Below, one piece after another: positions 31,901 to 40,992 of a stretch of DNA of 64,000 nt. How positions within the stretch are numbered: position 1 is the first letter of the stretch; each line of letters starts with the position of its first letter. The notes under the pieces are model-generated. The model did no database searches and was not told where the DNA came from. It saw only the letters and a program-made list of their open reading frames with translations. Position numbers and translations under genes: made by a program. This DNA comes from Hofstenia miamia (taxonomy: Eukaryota > Xenacoelomorpha > Acoela > Hofsteniidae): NCBI GenBank assembly GCA_900660155.1, contig CABFPE010000056.1, positions 884,365 through 948,364 on the forward strand, given 5' to 3'.

Positions 31901-34796
31901 AGCATCAGCTGCTGCACCCTTCACAAGCAGGCGCATTGATATTTCTTGCTGCATTGATTTGGTAGCAGAAGGGCGTGCTGCAATGGTGAATTCGTTCTCT
32001 ACATTCAAATACATGGCTTTGTACTCAATCATAATGCTGTCAACTGTTGAACTTCTATATTGGTTTGGTACCAACATCAACAATTACATGTTTCTGCACA
32101 TTGACATTATGATCATGTTTCCAATCATTTTAACATTCTGTAGAAGTGACGCTTGCAAGAACCTAACTCCACGGCGACCCACTCATGAACTAGCTAGCCC
32201 CTTAATATTGGCACAAGTAAGATATTTTCAGTTGCACAGTTCATATCAGTTCAACTTTACAGTAGTTGAACTACAATTCTGGAAAAAATTATAAATCGTT
32301 TATTGACATATTTAATGAAATGGCACAGAATTTATGAAATATTTCTTTATCTAAATGGGTTTCGCCAAAATGAATGCGACCATTCAATGTCTTTTTGTAA
32401 CAAATTTGCATTGACACTCGACTGTCATAAAAACTATAAATAGATGATAAAATAAATGTATTACATTTAGAAAGGCTCAAAGATTTAAATTTAAGAGAAA
32501 AATAAGATATGTGTGAAAATATTAAACTTATACTGCGCATTGTATCCGTACTTCATGCGTTAAGAAATACAGGCACTCGTAGCCAAAGGCCATGGGTGCG
32601 TTTTGAAAAGTTAGAAATTTTGAAGACATTTTTTATCCTGTAGTAGTCTTGGTCCATACTAACTTACGAGGCATGAGCGACGAATTTATAATGAGAAAAT
32701 AACACACATTTTAAAAAAAAATCTCGGATAAGTTAGAACATCAGTTGCGAATGAAAGCATTGTCGAATTTGTGATAATATTTTTATAAATTTTAACCCTA
32801 AACATGTTATTTTATCCATAATGATAATTCACATTCCACAAGTTTTGGGAATTACTTAGCCAAGAAGAGCAAACAAGCGCAAGTTATGAATATTTCGGTA
32901 GCCTTAAATGCAATACACGCTTGTCTACCCAATCTATGTTCTAGAAAACAAACTCATTTATCAAGATATAATTATTTCTATTAAATATTGCTATCAATCC
33001 ATATTTATAGAAATTTATTTTATGTAGCATCAATTTCATCAAAAGTTGATCGCCAACACTTCTATCTATACCGGCAGAAACACAGCTGAAAATAATTACT
33101 GTAAAAATATTTTCTTCAAAGTTTCTTGAAGTAAATACTAAACAAATTTAGCATAAAAAAGTTTTCAAAATACGTATCCTTGTACAAACTAAGAAACCAA
33201 ATTGCCAAACTTGCTTTGTTATCTACCTGATTTATCACCGAAGAAGAAATCTTAAATTTATTCAGTTGAATTTGAAAAAATTGGATTAGAAATCGTTCAT
33301 TATTTTGAACAGGTTTCTTCAAACATTCTAAGAAATAAATAGAAATATTCAACCAAATTTGAAATGCACTTTTGGTGTTAAGAGTCAAATGATTTATTTG
33401 CAAAGTTAAGAGAAATAAAAATCAGTGTTACAAAATGAATAAATTGACTATTTGATAAAATCCATGTGTGGTGAACATTTGTGTAGGTGTTTAATATTTG
33501 ATGTAAGTGTCTCCGAATGGACAGTTTTTATTGAAAATAATTTTGAAGTTTTTCCTAAATTTCTTATAATTTCACAATATAATGGATGCGTGATGAAAAA
33601 TTTTAGAATTTTTATCTAAACCACATCTTTTGATTCTTTTGTATGGATGAAAATTCACAATCATACATTGACTTAATGTGAATAACAATATGGAAAAACG
33701 TAAATAAAAAATGGGAGATTAAAAGAAGTTGTTGGTTTGTTGGAATCATATTGTTTAACAATGGCTTGTAATTCATTAATTGTTGCTTGCCTAAAGGAAA
33801 ATGTTTCGATTTATTGATGACAAAATTAGTGATTTTCATATAAAATGGGATGCTAAAATTGCCATGTTCTTTGCATGTTGAATAATATGATTTAATATTT
33901 GAACAGTTACAGTCGCATTATCAAAGTTTTAATTACTTAAATCGGATAAGGGATCGTCAGATTTTTCAATAAAGTTTTCAACATGACGCTAATTTTTTTG
34001 GCAGAAAGTTCTTCATTGCTTAATAAAAAAAATATAGTGCAAATAGAAAAAATAAGTATATTGATATTAGATTATCATATGTTATGGATGGCTAGAAAAT
34101 CCAATTTATGCTTATCAATTTTAACTCAGAAGTATGAAACTGCATAGAAATTTTAAGGGTAGGTTATGTTCCAATTTTTGAGTACAAAGGCGTAGTATAT
34201 TACGTAATATATTATGTCTTTGTTTGAGCATTTCTTGAAAATTCGTCATTGTTTAACTATAAATTTTAGCAATGGAAATTCAGATGACAAGCACCAATTT
34301 ATATAATAAAAAACATGGTGCTTAAAAAAAATTAATTGTTTGCCTTTAGGTTGGTGTTCACATAACGCTACAGTTTCTGGTTCAATTTCTTGTTGTTTGC
34401 ATCTGCACAACTCAATTCGAAAATATTTCAGTGGAGCAAATAGTAACAGTGCTCTTTATCACTTCCTGCTACCTCTATGTGATGCACGCTATTCTCCTGT
34501 CACAGACAAATCCATTCAGAAAGCCATTGTACACTAACAAGCTTTTCATCTTGGTGATAGTAGTGAACTTTCTGGCGTCAACAATCTTGCTATATATTGA
34601 TTTTACCTGGACTGCTGAACTTAGTGGCCTTTACTTCTTTGATCGTGCCCTTTTGAAAAACCAAATACTGTTGATTCTTGCGGGAGAATTTGTGATTGGT
34701 TGGCTTCTAGAACATTTTATTTTTAGAAAAGATTGGACTAAAAAGAAACATAGACAACATCCAATTGTGAAATTAGATTCTGTAAAAACGTTGTAA
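18654..34796 (+). CDS. ATP13A: P5B-type P-type ATPase (ATP13A2-5 family), six exons
   Basis: Predicted exons: 18654-19067, 23223-23544, 26231-26650, 30199-31394, 31866-32216, 34350-34796. Their phases agree throughout and give 1049 aa, somewhat shorter than the about 1200 aa of vertebrate ATP13A2/3. Motifs in order: N-terminal membrane segment, GLSSDEQAGRRNLFG-like block, LTGES (actuator), PPALPAALS (M4, the P5B form), DKTGTLT (phosphorylated Asp), KGSAEKV (nucleotide site), TGDDVDTA (family usually TGDN), GDGANDCGALK, and the C-terminal membrane bundle. P5B ATPases are polyamine exporters/flippases of late endosomes and lysosomes (family knowledge). Four junctions have GT-AG borders; the exon 4/5 junction lacks a normal donor. 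Which vertebrate paralogue it matches cannot be decided here. Confidence 0.9.
19411..19952. repeat. Direct duplication around single N (assembly overlap) in ATP13A intron 1
   Basis: 19411-19671 is repeated at 19702-19952 with only TA-tract length differences, and a single N sits at 19700. This is the signature of unmerged contig ends. The first copy continues as gggttttcgatattttggag, the second as gggtgtgttaaaag (the mariner end), so the two contigs may represent two alleles. Upstream, 19250-19320 has a small GC-rich patch with repeated cgatc motifs of unknown meaning. Confidence 0.8.
19462..19627. mobile_element. Possible short solo LTR (fossil), also present as assembly copy 19749-19914
   Basis: A 166-bp unit begins TGTAAC and ends GCTACA, is flanked by atat on both sides, and has a TATA-like element (gtatataagac) in its second half. 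That pattern resembles a short LTR, but no internal retroelement sequence is attached and the flanks are low-complexity. Family unknown. Confidence 0.3.
19953..21281 (-). mobile_element. mariner-superfamily (maT-like, DD37D) transposon A, decayed
   Basis: Inverted ends agggtgtgttaaaagtag (19953 on) and aaagtcaagttacctttgac followed by acacgct (to 21281) are alike over about 27 bp with five or six changes. Transposase remnants on the minus strand, in order: HTH region (20703-21120), WSDETYFSMDG (first Asp, about 20650-20680), a VWMAFSANYVLEPFFFPG block, QHDSAPTHYSK (second Asp) and WPPKSPDLSPLDFYLW (third Asp), with 37 residues between the last two, as in maT-type elements. At least three frame breaks. 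It lies in ATP13A intron 1. Confidence 0.75.
20067..20957 (-). pseudogene. maT-like transposase remnant of element A
   Basis: Three overlapping or adjacent open pieces on the minus strand: 20703-20957 (84 aa, DNA-binding region, KSGRPLLQEDQKIMVM), 20195-20566 (123 aa, core with second and third catalytic Asp) and 20067-20255 (62 aa, C-terminal LKRRIIQEVNSLNIDELNRA). The pieces sit in different frames, so the protein cannot be made. Confidence 0.7.
21281..21826 (-). mobile_element. mariner-superfamily (DD37D) element B, internally deleted
   Basis: Perfect 24-bp inverted repeats: tgtttcagaattaataacct.. at 21281-21304 and its complement ending at 21820, followed by ccctgtata on the right. Inside, only the end of a transposase survives on the minus strand (21388 to about 21712): DGAPAHFGTRVRDYLND, then ARSSDLTICDFFLFGYLR, again with 37 residues between the two Asp, and a C-terminal SIPVQMFQNSVDNFADRCLA. 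The N-terminal two thirds are missing. Its left end directly abuts the right end of element A. Confidence 0.75.
22060..22760 (-). mobile_element. LINE 3' fragment (CR1/Jockey-like RT C-terminus)
   Basis: On the minus strand 22313-22627 (104 aa) contains KFQFLTLSPTTEISRLCIQG, VNDLGIIVSSNLSWSLHVNN and LKRNIRKGTPSSTKIKLYKT, the conserved region that follows the RT catalytic core in these LINEs. Upstream (22640-22745) a LFAGDVKIL-like stretch occupies the place of the YADD box. The copy is 5'-truncated, as is common for LINEs, and lies in reverse orientation in ATP13A intron 1. Confidence 0.7.
23223..23544 (+). CDS. ATP13A: ATP13A exon 2 (M1-M2)
   Basis: Acceptor tttatag|ata, donor gcag|gtttga, start phase 0, end phase 1. 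Encodes GGLSSDEQAGRRNLFGLNEI followed by a VPQRS block and EALHPFYVFQLFSVTVW, the well-conserved entry into the first ion-transporting membrane pair, and a second hydrophobic stretch (ACIVIMSVVSVTWTLKLA). The split codon joins to exon 3 as Asp: ..YVVRA-DGTVENVW, as expected for the family. Confidence 0.88.
24517..24957. repeat. Small DNA-transposon-like repeat in ATP13A intron 2
   Basis: The right end, read on the minus strand, is cagtgccggattaaccaag, then tgtggggcctgtagc; the left end reads ggttaaccggggcaaa, then ttgggcctagc. The order of similar blocks suggests imperfect inverted ends of a MITE, but no target duplication could be matched. The minus-strand frame inside (24721-24969) is not recognised. 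Confidence 0.35.
26080..26130. repeat. hAT-type MITE terminus in ATP13A intron 2
   Basis: caggggcgaacgcaag, then atttttattcgaggggatg, matches the end of the nested element at 56749-56927 (caggggcgtacccagg, then attttctgacgggggg). Only one end is recognisable, about 100 bp upstream of exon 3. Confidence 0.4.
26231..26650 (+). CDS. ATP13A: ATP13A exon 3 (actuator domain)
   Basis: Acceptor tttaatttag|at, donor attg|gtaaga, both in phase 1. Encodes DLVPGDLIEIPNRGCNMAVD and EAALTGESMPVTK, the actuator loop that removes the phosphate, then RYMLFSGTEVMQ, FFTAKGILVRSISFPKP and the start of M3 (DATIFIFILASISLIG). The open frame extends upstream through the intron, but the intron there is a transposon-derived GC-rich patch and not coding. 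Confidence 0.9.
27296..28752. mobile_element. hAT-type non-autonomous DNA transposon with perfect 8-bp target duplication
   Basis: The 14-bp inverted termini cataggtgtaaacc (27296) and ggtttacacctatg (to 28752) are perfect. They are bordered by identical 8-mers gactagag at 27288-27295 and 28753-28760, the target duplication length of hAT elements. Both ends are packed with ccggt/accgg motifs over about 100 bp, while the middle is AT-rich without a recognisable transposase. It lies in intron 3 of ATP13A. The short frames at 27945-28130 and 28658-28855 belong to this element and are not genes. Confidence 0.9.
29487..29787. mobile_element. hAT-type MITE, 301 bp, with 8-bp target duplication
   Basis: Ends tagagttctgcagg (29487) and, on the other strand, tggggtcctgcggg (to 29787) agree at 10 of 14 positions, all differences being transitions. 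The flanks carry the same 8-mer tttcatat (29479-29486, 29788-29795). The interior is full of gtccc/gggac motifs. It sits about 400 bp upstream of ATP13A exon 4. Confidence 0.8.
30199..31394 (+). CDS. ATP13A: ATP13A exon 4 (M4, P- and N-domains)
   Basis: Acceptor atatttag|gt. Encodes TLDVITIAIPPALPAALSIG (M4 with the P5B PPALP ion/substrate motif), CFDKTGTLTEDD (phosphorylation site), LATCHSLTKLDDAIVGDPLE, FISAKQRMGVI, VKGSAEKVISLC (nucleotide binding), IALIVLENSIKSET, MITGDDVDTAAAVAEQC (the family's TGDN has D for N here), FARMSPEQKTQLVEELKDAG and MCGDGANDCGALK. The exon should end after AAG at 31394, but the next bases are ttaagtg, so the usual gt donor is missing. Confidence 0.88.
31866..32216 (+). 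CDS. ATP13A: ATP13A exon 5 (hinge end, M5-M6)
   Basis: Acceptor gcgtttag|gcc, donor gcacaa|gtaaga, phase 0 at both ends. Encodes ASHVGISLSELEASAAAPFT, which directly continues the GALK of exon 4, then SCCIDLVAEGRAAMVNSFS, KYMALYSIIMLSTVELLYWF (M5) and IDIMIMFPIILTF (M6), and an RRPTHELASPLILAQ loop typical of P5 ATPases. Confidence 0.88.
34350..34796 (+). CDS. ATP13A: ATP13A exon 6 (C-terminal membrane segments)
   Basis: Acceptor tgcctttag|gtt, phase 0, ending in TAA at 34794-34796. 148 codons with four hydrophobic stretches (VHITLQFLVQFLVVCICTT, VTVLFITSCYLYVMHAILLS, KLFILVIVVNFLASTILLY, LLILAGEFVIGWLLEHFIF) and the QTNPFRKPLYTNK loop typical of the family between the second and third. A basic tail follows (RKDWTKKKHRQHP). 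No perfect AATAAA is seen within the next 150 bases. Confidence 0.88.
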   Translation, partial: VGVHITLQFLVQFLVVCICTTQFENISVEQIVTVLFITSCYLYVMHAILLSQTNPFRKPLYTNKLFILVIVVNFLASTILLYIDFTWTAELSGLYFFDRALLKNQILLILAGEFVIGWLLEHFIFRKDWTKKKHRQHPIVKLDSVKTL

Positions 34797-35630
34797 AAAT
34801 TTAATATTGAAACGTTATTTCCTTAACTATTGTAAATATATCGAGAAATACAATGTTTTGAATTCTGATCCCATTCATAAATTATTCATCTTAAAATATC
34901 AATGTCACAATTTGAAGTAAAAATTGATATCAAAAATAACAAACAAATATTCAAAATCTATTAGATTAGAAGGAATTCAATTGGCATTTATTGGGTTGAT
35001 ATGAAAAAAGTAAAGGCTATGATTAGAGGACCTTTGCTAGTTTTTTTGTAGGCTCTTTTATTCTGGGTAGCGACAGAATCTAAGCAGAGCCTTATTGAAA
35101 AGCACTTCCATCTGAATCTGAGTGCATCATGGATTTTTGAATTAAATATATAAATCTCAATATTGTTATTGATGGATATTATATGATATTCAACATCATG
35201 GGAATTGCCTTAAGATTTTTCTTATCCAATTTCAATGACTTTTTCTCAGTGAAATTTTGTCATTAAGTATAAGTATAACTACTAGTAAAAATTTGAATCG
35301 CAGGCATACATACATATTAAACATTTTTTATTGACGTATTAATTTTAATTAAGATATATTTAGGCGTTAGGAAATATAATCATTTACATGGGGGTATTAT
35401 TTTTGCTATCTAAAATGATTTTCCTTTTTACATCTGTAGTTCTTCATTAGAATAAAAGACCATTATTGTGCTAGAATATATTTCTAGTGTTACTCAAAAA
35501 AAATATTCCCCTTATCAATGACAACCAAAGAAATATTCTTGTGGGAAAATTTGGTGATATTAATATAGTTAGTTTTGTAAAACTTATTTAGAGTAGTTTT
35601 TATGAATTTTGTTTATTATTTAGCGTGATT
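34797..35630. other. Region downstream of ATP13A, no feature seen
   Basis: Contains the presumed 3' UTR of ATP13A at its start. No gene or repeat recognised. Confidence 0.4.
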
Positions 35631-37010
35631 TGTGATTGGTTAAATCGGTGGATGCTAACCTTTAAAAAATGACTAAACTAGTTAAACTTTGATTGACAAG
35701 TGCAAACATTAGGTAATGTTCCGGGAGTGTTGATCCTACCCTCTGGTTGGATGCGTAGGTGGAATAGTGCAAGTTTGTTACTAAAAATAGAAAACAAGGC
35801 ATGTTCACGCCCTATTGGTTTACCCCTGTGAATCACAGGGAAGGGTATAAAAAGCCTGCAGGAAAACGCTATGAAGAGAGAGAGCAGTTGGGGACCACAG
35901 AGACTGCAGAAGGAAGTGCTGCCTGATCACCCATAAGATCTCCAACCAGAAGAAAAAGAAACAGTAAACTGGGACCACAACAGTAGAAGGAAGTAATGTA
36001 GGTTCACTCCAGCGATTACGAGAAGAAGCTTGGCACTAAGCGTTTGTTCCGAAATAAGAAGGTACCTCCTTGTTTGGCTCTACCATAAAAGCAACTCTTG
36101 TCACGAACCACACTCGGGTCCCACCCCGTCCGAGGCGCAACGAGTCTGAATTTATTGTTCTTCAGCAAAGAAAAAGAACGTGTATCCTTGGTAAGAACCT
36201 CCCTTGTTCTGTTTGCACGAATTAATTAGGCATTAGCAGTCAGTGATATATAGTGCTCTATATTAACCATACAGTTTAATAAATAAAAGAGGTTGAAACC
36301 CGTTTTCTTGTACTCTTGGTAGAAATTTGACATTACTAAGTTTTTGTAAGGAAAACCATGATAAATACATTAGGGTTTTGTACTGTAGGATCATAAAAGT
36401 CCCAGACGGACTTGAGACATTAAATTCGGACGTAGTTAACATATTTAGCTAAAAAGAGCTAACGTTCACATTTGAACACGGAAACGTTAAGTCTTATTAA
36501 AATAGAACTAAAATTTACCTAAAGCTTGGTATCAAAATTTGATTGTATTAAGAATAAAATTCTCCAGGTCCCAAACTAGAGTAAAAACAGAAATTACTGT
36601 TCGTAAATTGAGAGTTAGAAAGTGCTTGAGAGTAATAGGTTCCATTGAAATTGGAAATCAAAGTGAGAGTAATTGGGTAAAATAAGGCAGGGAATTTTTT
36701 CATTGCTATACTTTGTGTGCTTTGTAGAAATTTTCACAGAACATTACTCGATTAAAGTGATCTGGGTCCGTCTCACGTGAGAAGACAAATTAGTGAGAAT
36801 GGAAATTAGTTCACAGTTGTTAGTAAACCTTGTAAAGAGAAAAGTGTAGAGCGGAGAAAAACCATTAAATAATGAATTAATCCATTTGTAATAAATTGAT
36901 AGGAGCTACTGCTAGAATAATTTTCTTGCAGAATCAGTAGCATTAAGGAAATCAATTGGCTCCTTTGTAAGCTTTCTATTGAAAAATAACAGAACTAGGT
37001 CGTGATTGCA
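35631..37010 (+). repeat. Promoter-like repeat, left copy (inverted partner at 43386-44556)
   Basis: The block starts tgattggttaaa and ends ggtcgtgattgca. About 220 bp in, it has a textbook core-promoter stretch gggtataaaaagcctgcagg (35847-35866) followed by repeats of tgggacc. A diverged inverted copy with the same order of landmarks lies at 43386-44556. Ends of the TG..CA type and an internal TATA box would suit a solo LTR (fossil, family unknown), but no flanking duplication is seen. Alternatively it is the promoter and 5' UTR of the gene at 37749: a good donor (ttg|gtaagaacc, 36189/36190) and an acceptor-like cag at about 37729 are available. Confidence 0.5.
35847..35866 (+). promoter_or_regulatory. 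TATA-box core promoter candidate
   Basis: tataaaaa inside a GC-richer context followed by cctgcagg; the inverted copy keeps the same motif as gggtatataaagcctgcagg (read on the minus strand, 44321-44340). Conservation of this 20-mer between strongly diverged copies suggests it matters. It points toward the gene at 37749. Confidence 0.45.
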
Positions 37011-37748
37011 AAAATAAGCTGTTTAAGAATCAGAGTTCTCTAAAAAGCATCGGTTTGCCAAAACGATTTTCCAACATTCTAAACAAGCACCAAGTACAAA
37101 TTTTTACATTATTTTCTATTGTATTTTTTTCTGAAAAATTAGTTGTGAATGTCTAATATATTAAAAAATATTTGTTCTACTCAAGGTATTTTCGAAGCAA
37201 ATTTGAACATAACACCATTAACTTCCAAATACAGTTAAAATCTTAAAACTTGACACTAGAACAGCGATCACTCATTGAAAATATATCTATATCTGATTTT
37301 TCAAATGCGAAAATTATTTAAAAGAAACAAAATTACTACAAATAGCAAATTCAATGAGATTATCAACATTATTAGAAATATAGGTACCTGCTAGTGTTTT
37401 TGCTGAATGAATAATGAAGCAAACAAAGAAAACTTAACGGTCATTTTGACATATTATCGCTTTTCATTTGTTCAAAATGCTCACTTTTCTCAGAAAGTAA
37501 AAAATGTAACTCATATTCTGAAATTTATAGTAAATGAGCCTGGAAAAAGCAAAACACTACATTAACAAAATACTACACAATGAAAACTGAAATGTGGAAA
37601 TACGAAGCTAGTGGGAAATCCAATTAGAATGTGTTATATTTCAATTAAGGAAAGTAATGTAAGCAAAATGTTCAATGTTTACATTTCTTTGTCAATGGTG
37701 CATACATTGTGCGTTCTTCATAACACAGTTTGACTGCCTAATAACGAT

Positions 37749-39524
37749 ATGCATAAAAATGAATTGAAGATTATATTTAGTACCTGCATATTGGCACTTG
37801 GATTGTTTTTGATACATATGAATTTTAGTATGCTGCAAAATTCAAGGGTGGAATTTACATTTACACCTGATATCATCAAATACCTCCATGATGTTTGTCA
37901 TACCAAAAATCAAACAGTTTTAATTCTGATTGAAAATTATGGATTTCCTGTAAATTTCTCAGCACCTGCTGGACTGCAAGTGGTTATTTTGAATGAATTG
38001 ACAAATCTTACATCAAATCTTCCATTGGTCATATCATTTTTAAGGAATCATGATTGCATAGAAAAAGTTATCGTACTTAATTCCGATTCAATCATATTTA
38101 ACAATTATCAATTGTTAAGAGCAATGGAGGGCAGTCCAAACAACCTCAACAATGTAATTTTAAATAGTAATAAGAATCAAGTGAAATTATTGCACATATT
38201 GCATTGCTTTTATATGTATGACCACTCGGGTGGATGCAGGAAAACATACAAGTATTCAACATGTGAGCACAGTCCAGCAATAATTCAATATTTATATCAT
38301 TCCAGTGAAGACGTTGCCAATGGTCAGCCATCCCTTACAATTGTTTTTGAAGAATTTAATGCGGAAAGCATATTGAACAGCGACTTTCTTATCATGAAGG
38401 CTGGTCTGGAAAATTCAAAATTTCTTATCAACTATCACAGTCCATCTTACAAGGTGGGAAGCAATTTGTCTATCAGAAATGCATTTCCTCCTAATATAGT
38501 TGTTGCTGGGGAAACCAAAATGGATAGCTCATGTAAAATGCCTTTTTACAGGAGTCGTCCAAAAGAAGAGTTGTTCTATACTCCACCAGATAAAATTATT
38601 CTGAAGCAATTTGATGGTTTGGATGCTCAAAGTACACAGTGTAACTTAACAAAGAAGTTTTCAGAGATAAATTTTGATCTGAAACAAACATTAAATTTCT
38701 TATTGATAGCTGAATTTCGTTATAAACAATATTACAAACGTCTTAAGAACATTTTCGAAATCTTGTACAGACCCTTCTTTAAACACATACTGTATTGTGG
38801 TCCACACATTTTAAATAATAGTTTGTTTGAGAATGTGTCACGCATAAATACAAGTGAAAATAATGGTGTCACTTCTTATGACTGCCTTGTTAAAGCAGTC
38901 AGGCTTGGTTACCAAGTGGATGGTTACTTATTGTTAAGTGATGATGTTGCTCTACAATATTGGAATTTTGAAAAACTTAATGTTTCTGGCTTATATATGC
39001 AACGTGGTATCAGAAGAATACAATTCAATAACACTCACGACAGTTGGGGTCATTGGAATAAACCTTATGGTATCCAGGCTTTAAAAAAAGCTATATTCTA
39101 TTTAGAGCACCAACACGACATTGAAGTGAGAAATTTTTTGTCTCAGTATAAAGAAAACATGCAAGAAACGGGTGTTCAATCTTATTCTGACTTCGTTTAC
39201 CTTCCTAATAAGTTCAGTTCTACATACATGAAAGTGGGAGAAGTTCTTGCACGATATGGAGTGTTCTTAGAAATTGCAACTCCCTTTATATTTCATGGAC
39301 TTGAAAAATATGAAAAAATTGAGCATCACGAAAAATATAGATTTTATCAAACATATTCTGCTAAGGGAATTAGACAATCGGATGCTTCTAAGTTGACCTA
39401 TGACAGTGTTGTCTTTCATCCTATAAAATTTTCAAAAGTAGCAGACAATAATTCAATATATTCTCTTATTTTCTGTAAATATATCAAGCATTTACAATCG
39501 TTTTTAGAGCGGTTGGGCAAATAG
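37749..39524 (+). CDS. Single-exon type II membrane protein, paralogue 1 (glycosyltransferase-like?)
   Basis: 591 aa from ATG (the first in frame). A short cytoplasmic end is followed by one hydrophobic anchor (residues about 8-28) and a long lumenal part with many Cys and NxS/T sites: a type II topology as in Golgi enzymes. Conserved with paralogue 2: STCEHSPAIIQYL, FDGLDAQSTQCNLTKKFSEI, NFLLIAEFRYKQYYK (residues about 315-330), YRPFFKHILYCGP (about 340), GYQVDGYLLLSDDVALQYWN (about 388-407) and HDSWGHWNKPYGI. The SDD near a Trp-rich block and the Y-P-F-CGP block suggest a glycosyltransferase of STELLO/DUF288 type, but this is a tentative guess. Its last 43 codons are repeated at 40488-40621 by an assembly overlap. 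Confidence 0.8.
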   Translation: MHKNELKIIFSTCILALGLFLIHMNFSMLQNSRVEFTFTPDIIKYLHDVCHTKNQTVLILIENYGFPVNFSAPAGLQVVILNELTNLTSNLPLVISFLRNHDCIEKVIVLNSDSIIFNNYQLLRAMEGSPNNLNNVILNSNKNQVKLLHILHCFYMYDHSGGCRKTYKYSTCEHSPAIIQYLYHSSEDVANGQPSLTIVFEEFNAESILNSDFLIMKAGLENSKFLINYHSPSYKVGSNLSIRNAFPPNIVVAGETKMDSSCKMPFYRSRPKEELFYTPPDKIILKQFDGLDAQSTQCNLTKKFSEINFDLKQTLNFLLIAEFRYKQYYKRLKNIFEILYRPFFKHILYCGPHILNNSLFENVSRINTSENNGVTSYDCLVKAVRLGYQVDGYLLLSDDVALQYWNFEKLNVSGLYMQRGIRRIQFNNTHDSWGHWNKPYGIQALKKAIFYLEHQHDIEVRNFLSQYKENMQETGVQSYSDFVYLPNKFSSTYMKVGEVLARYGVFLEIATPFIFHGLEKYEKIEHHEKYRFYQTYSAKGIRQSDASKLTYDSVVFHPIKFSKVADNNSIYSLIFCKYIKHLQSFLERLGK

Positions 39525-39863
39525 AATATTTGAATTTAGAATTAGCCACATTGATTTTTGCTTCAAATTCTATGCATGAATTTAGTTACAAGTAGCCACA
39601 CTGTTTTGGTTTCAAACTATACATCTTGATTTGAAATTTTGCTTTAGGGAAACATTAGATATAAGCTTAGCCTTATATTATAGATTCCATAAGTAAAGAT
39701 TCATTGAATAATATTCTATTTGGGCAGTTGGACCTGTTAATATGTCGGATTGGTAATTGATATTAAATCTATCAATCTATCTATTTATTTATTTATTTAT
39801 CTATCTATTTATCTATTTAATCTATCTATCTATCTATATATATATACATATATATATATATAT

Positions 39864-39895
<32 letters not shown>

Positions 39896-40960
39896 TACAT
39901 ATATAAGTCAGAGCTACAACGTGCCGTGCTTTTGTCCGTGCCGTGTCGTGCTCGTGCCGTGCCTAACATTTTGCTTTACCTAGCCATGCCGTGCCGTGAC
40001 CCAAATCTATGGAATATGTAAGCGTCTGAAACTCACAATTATTCTTTCTGTTCATGAGATATTAAATGCTAGTTCATGTTTAATAATACACATGATTCTT
40101 AGAAATAGATTTGCATAGAAATTACATTGCGGGCATTTTTAAAATGCAACAACAACATTTGTATTTTCGTTTCCGCCGTTATGCGATATAATCATTGCTT
40201 ACAGATGAATTAGATATTATGTTTTGCGATTTTTGTCGAACTGTCGTGGGGCATATTTAGTACATAACAAATAATTTATACATGTAATTTAATGTTTCTA
40301 AGTTTAAAGTTTATGTTGTAATTATTACATTATATTCCATGCAGTGTTTTCTGATATATTTGTTACCTTTATTCAGGGGCAAGTCTACAGGCGGGCTTGG
40401 GCGGGGTGTAGCCCATCAAAATCTGCATTCTAGCCTACCCAATGCAACGTCCTGCTGACGCCATGTAGTGGATAAATATTTCAATCTNGTTGACCTATGA
40501 CAGTGTTGTCTTTCATCCTATAAAATTTTCAAAAGTAGCAGACAATAATTCAATATATTCTCTTATTTTCTGTAAATATATCAAGCATTTACAATCGTTT
40601 TTAGAGCGGTTGGGCAAATAGAATATTTGAATTTAGAATTAGCCACATTGATTTTTGCTTCAAATTCTATGCATGAATTTAGTTACAAGTAGCCACACTG
40701 TTTTGGTTTCAAACTATACATCTTGATTTGAAATTTTGCTTTAGGGAAACATTAGATATAAGCTTAGCCTTATATTATAGATTCCATAAGTAAAGATTCA
40801 TTGAATAATATTCTATTTGGGCAGTTGGACCTGTTAATATGTCGGATTGGTAATTGATATTAAATCTATCAATCTATCTATTTATTTATTTATTTATCTA
40901 TCTATTTATCTATTTAATCTATCTATCTATCTATATATATATACATATATATATATATAT

Positions 40961-40992
<32 letters not shown>

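Noticed and set aside
33116-33403. 95-aa minus-strand frame in ATP13A intron 5
   Set aside because: No family features, AT-rich composition like the surrounding intron, no start or splice context.
40488-40621. Truncated third copy of the 590-aa gene
   Set aside because: Exact repeat of 39394-39527 directly after a single N; assembly duplication.
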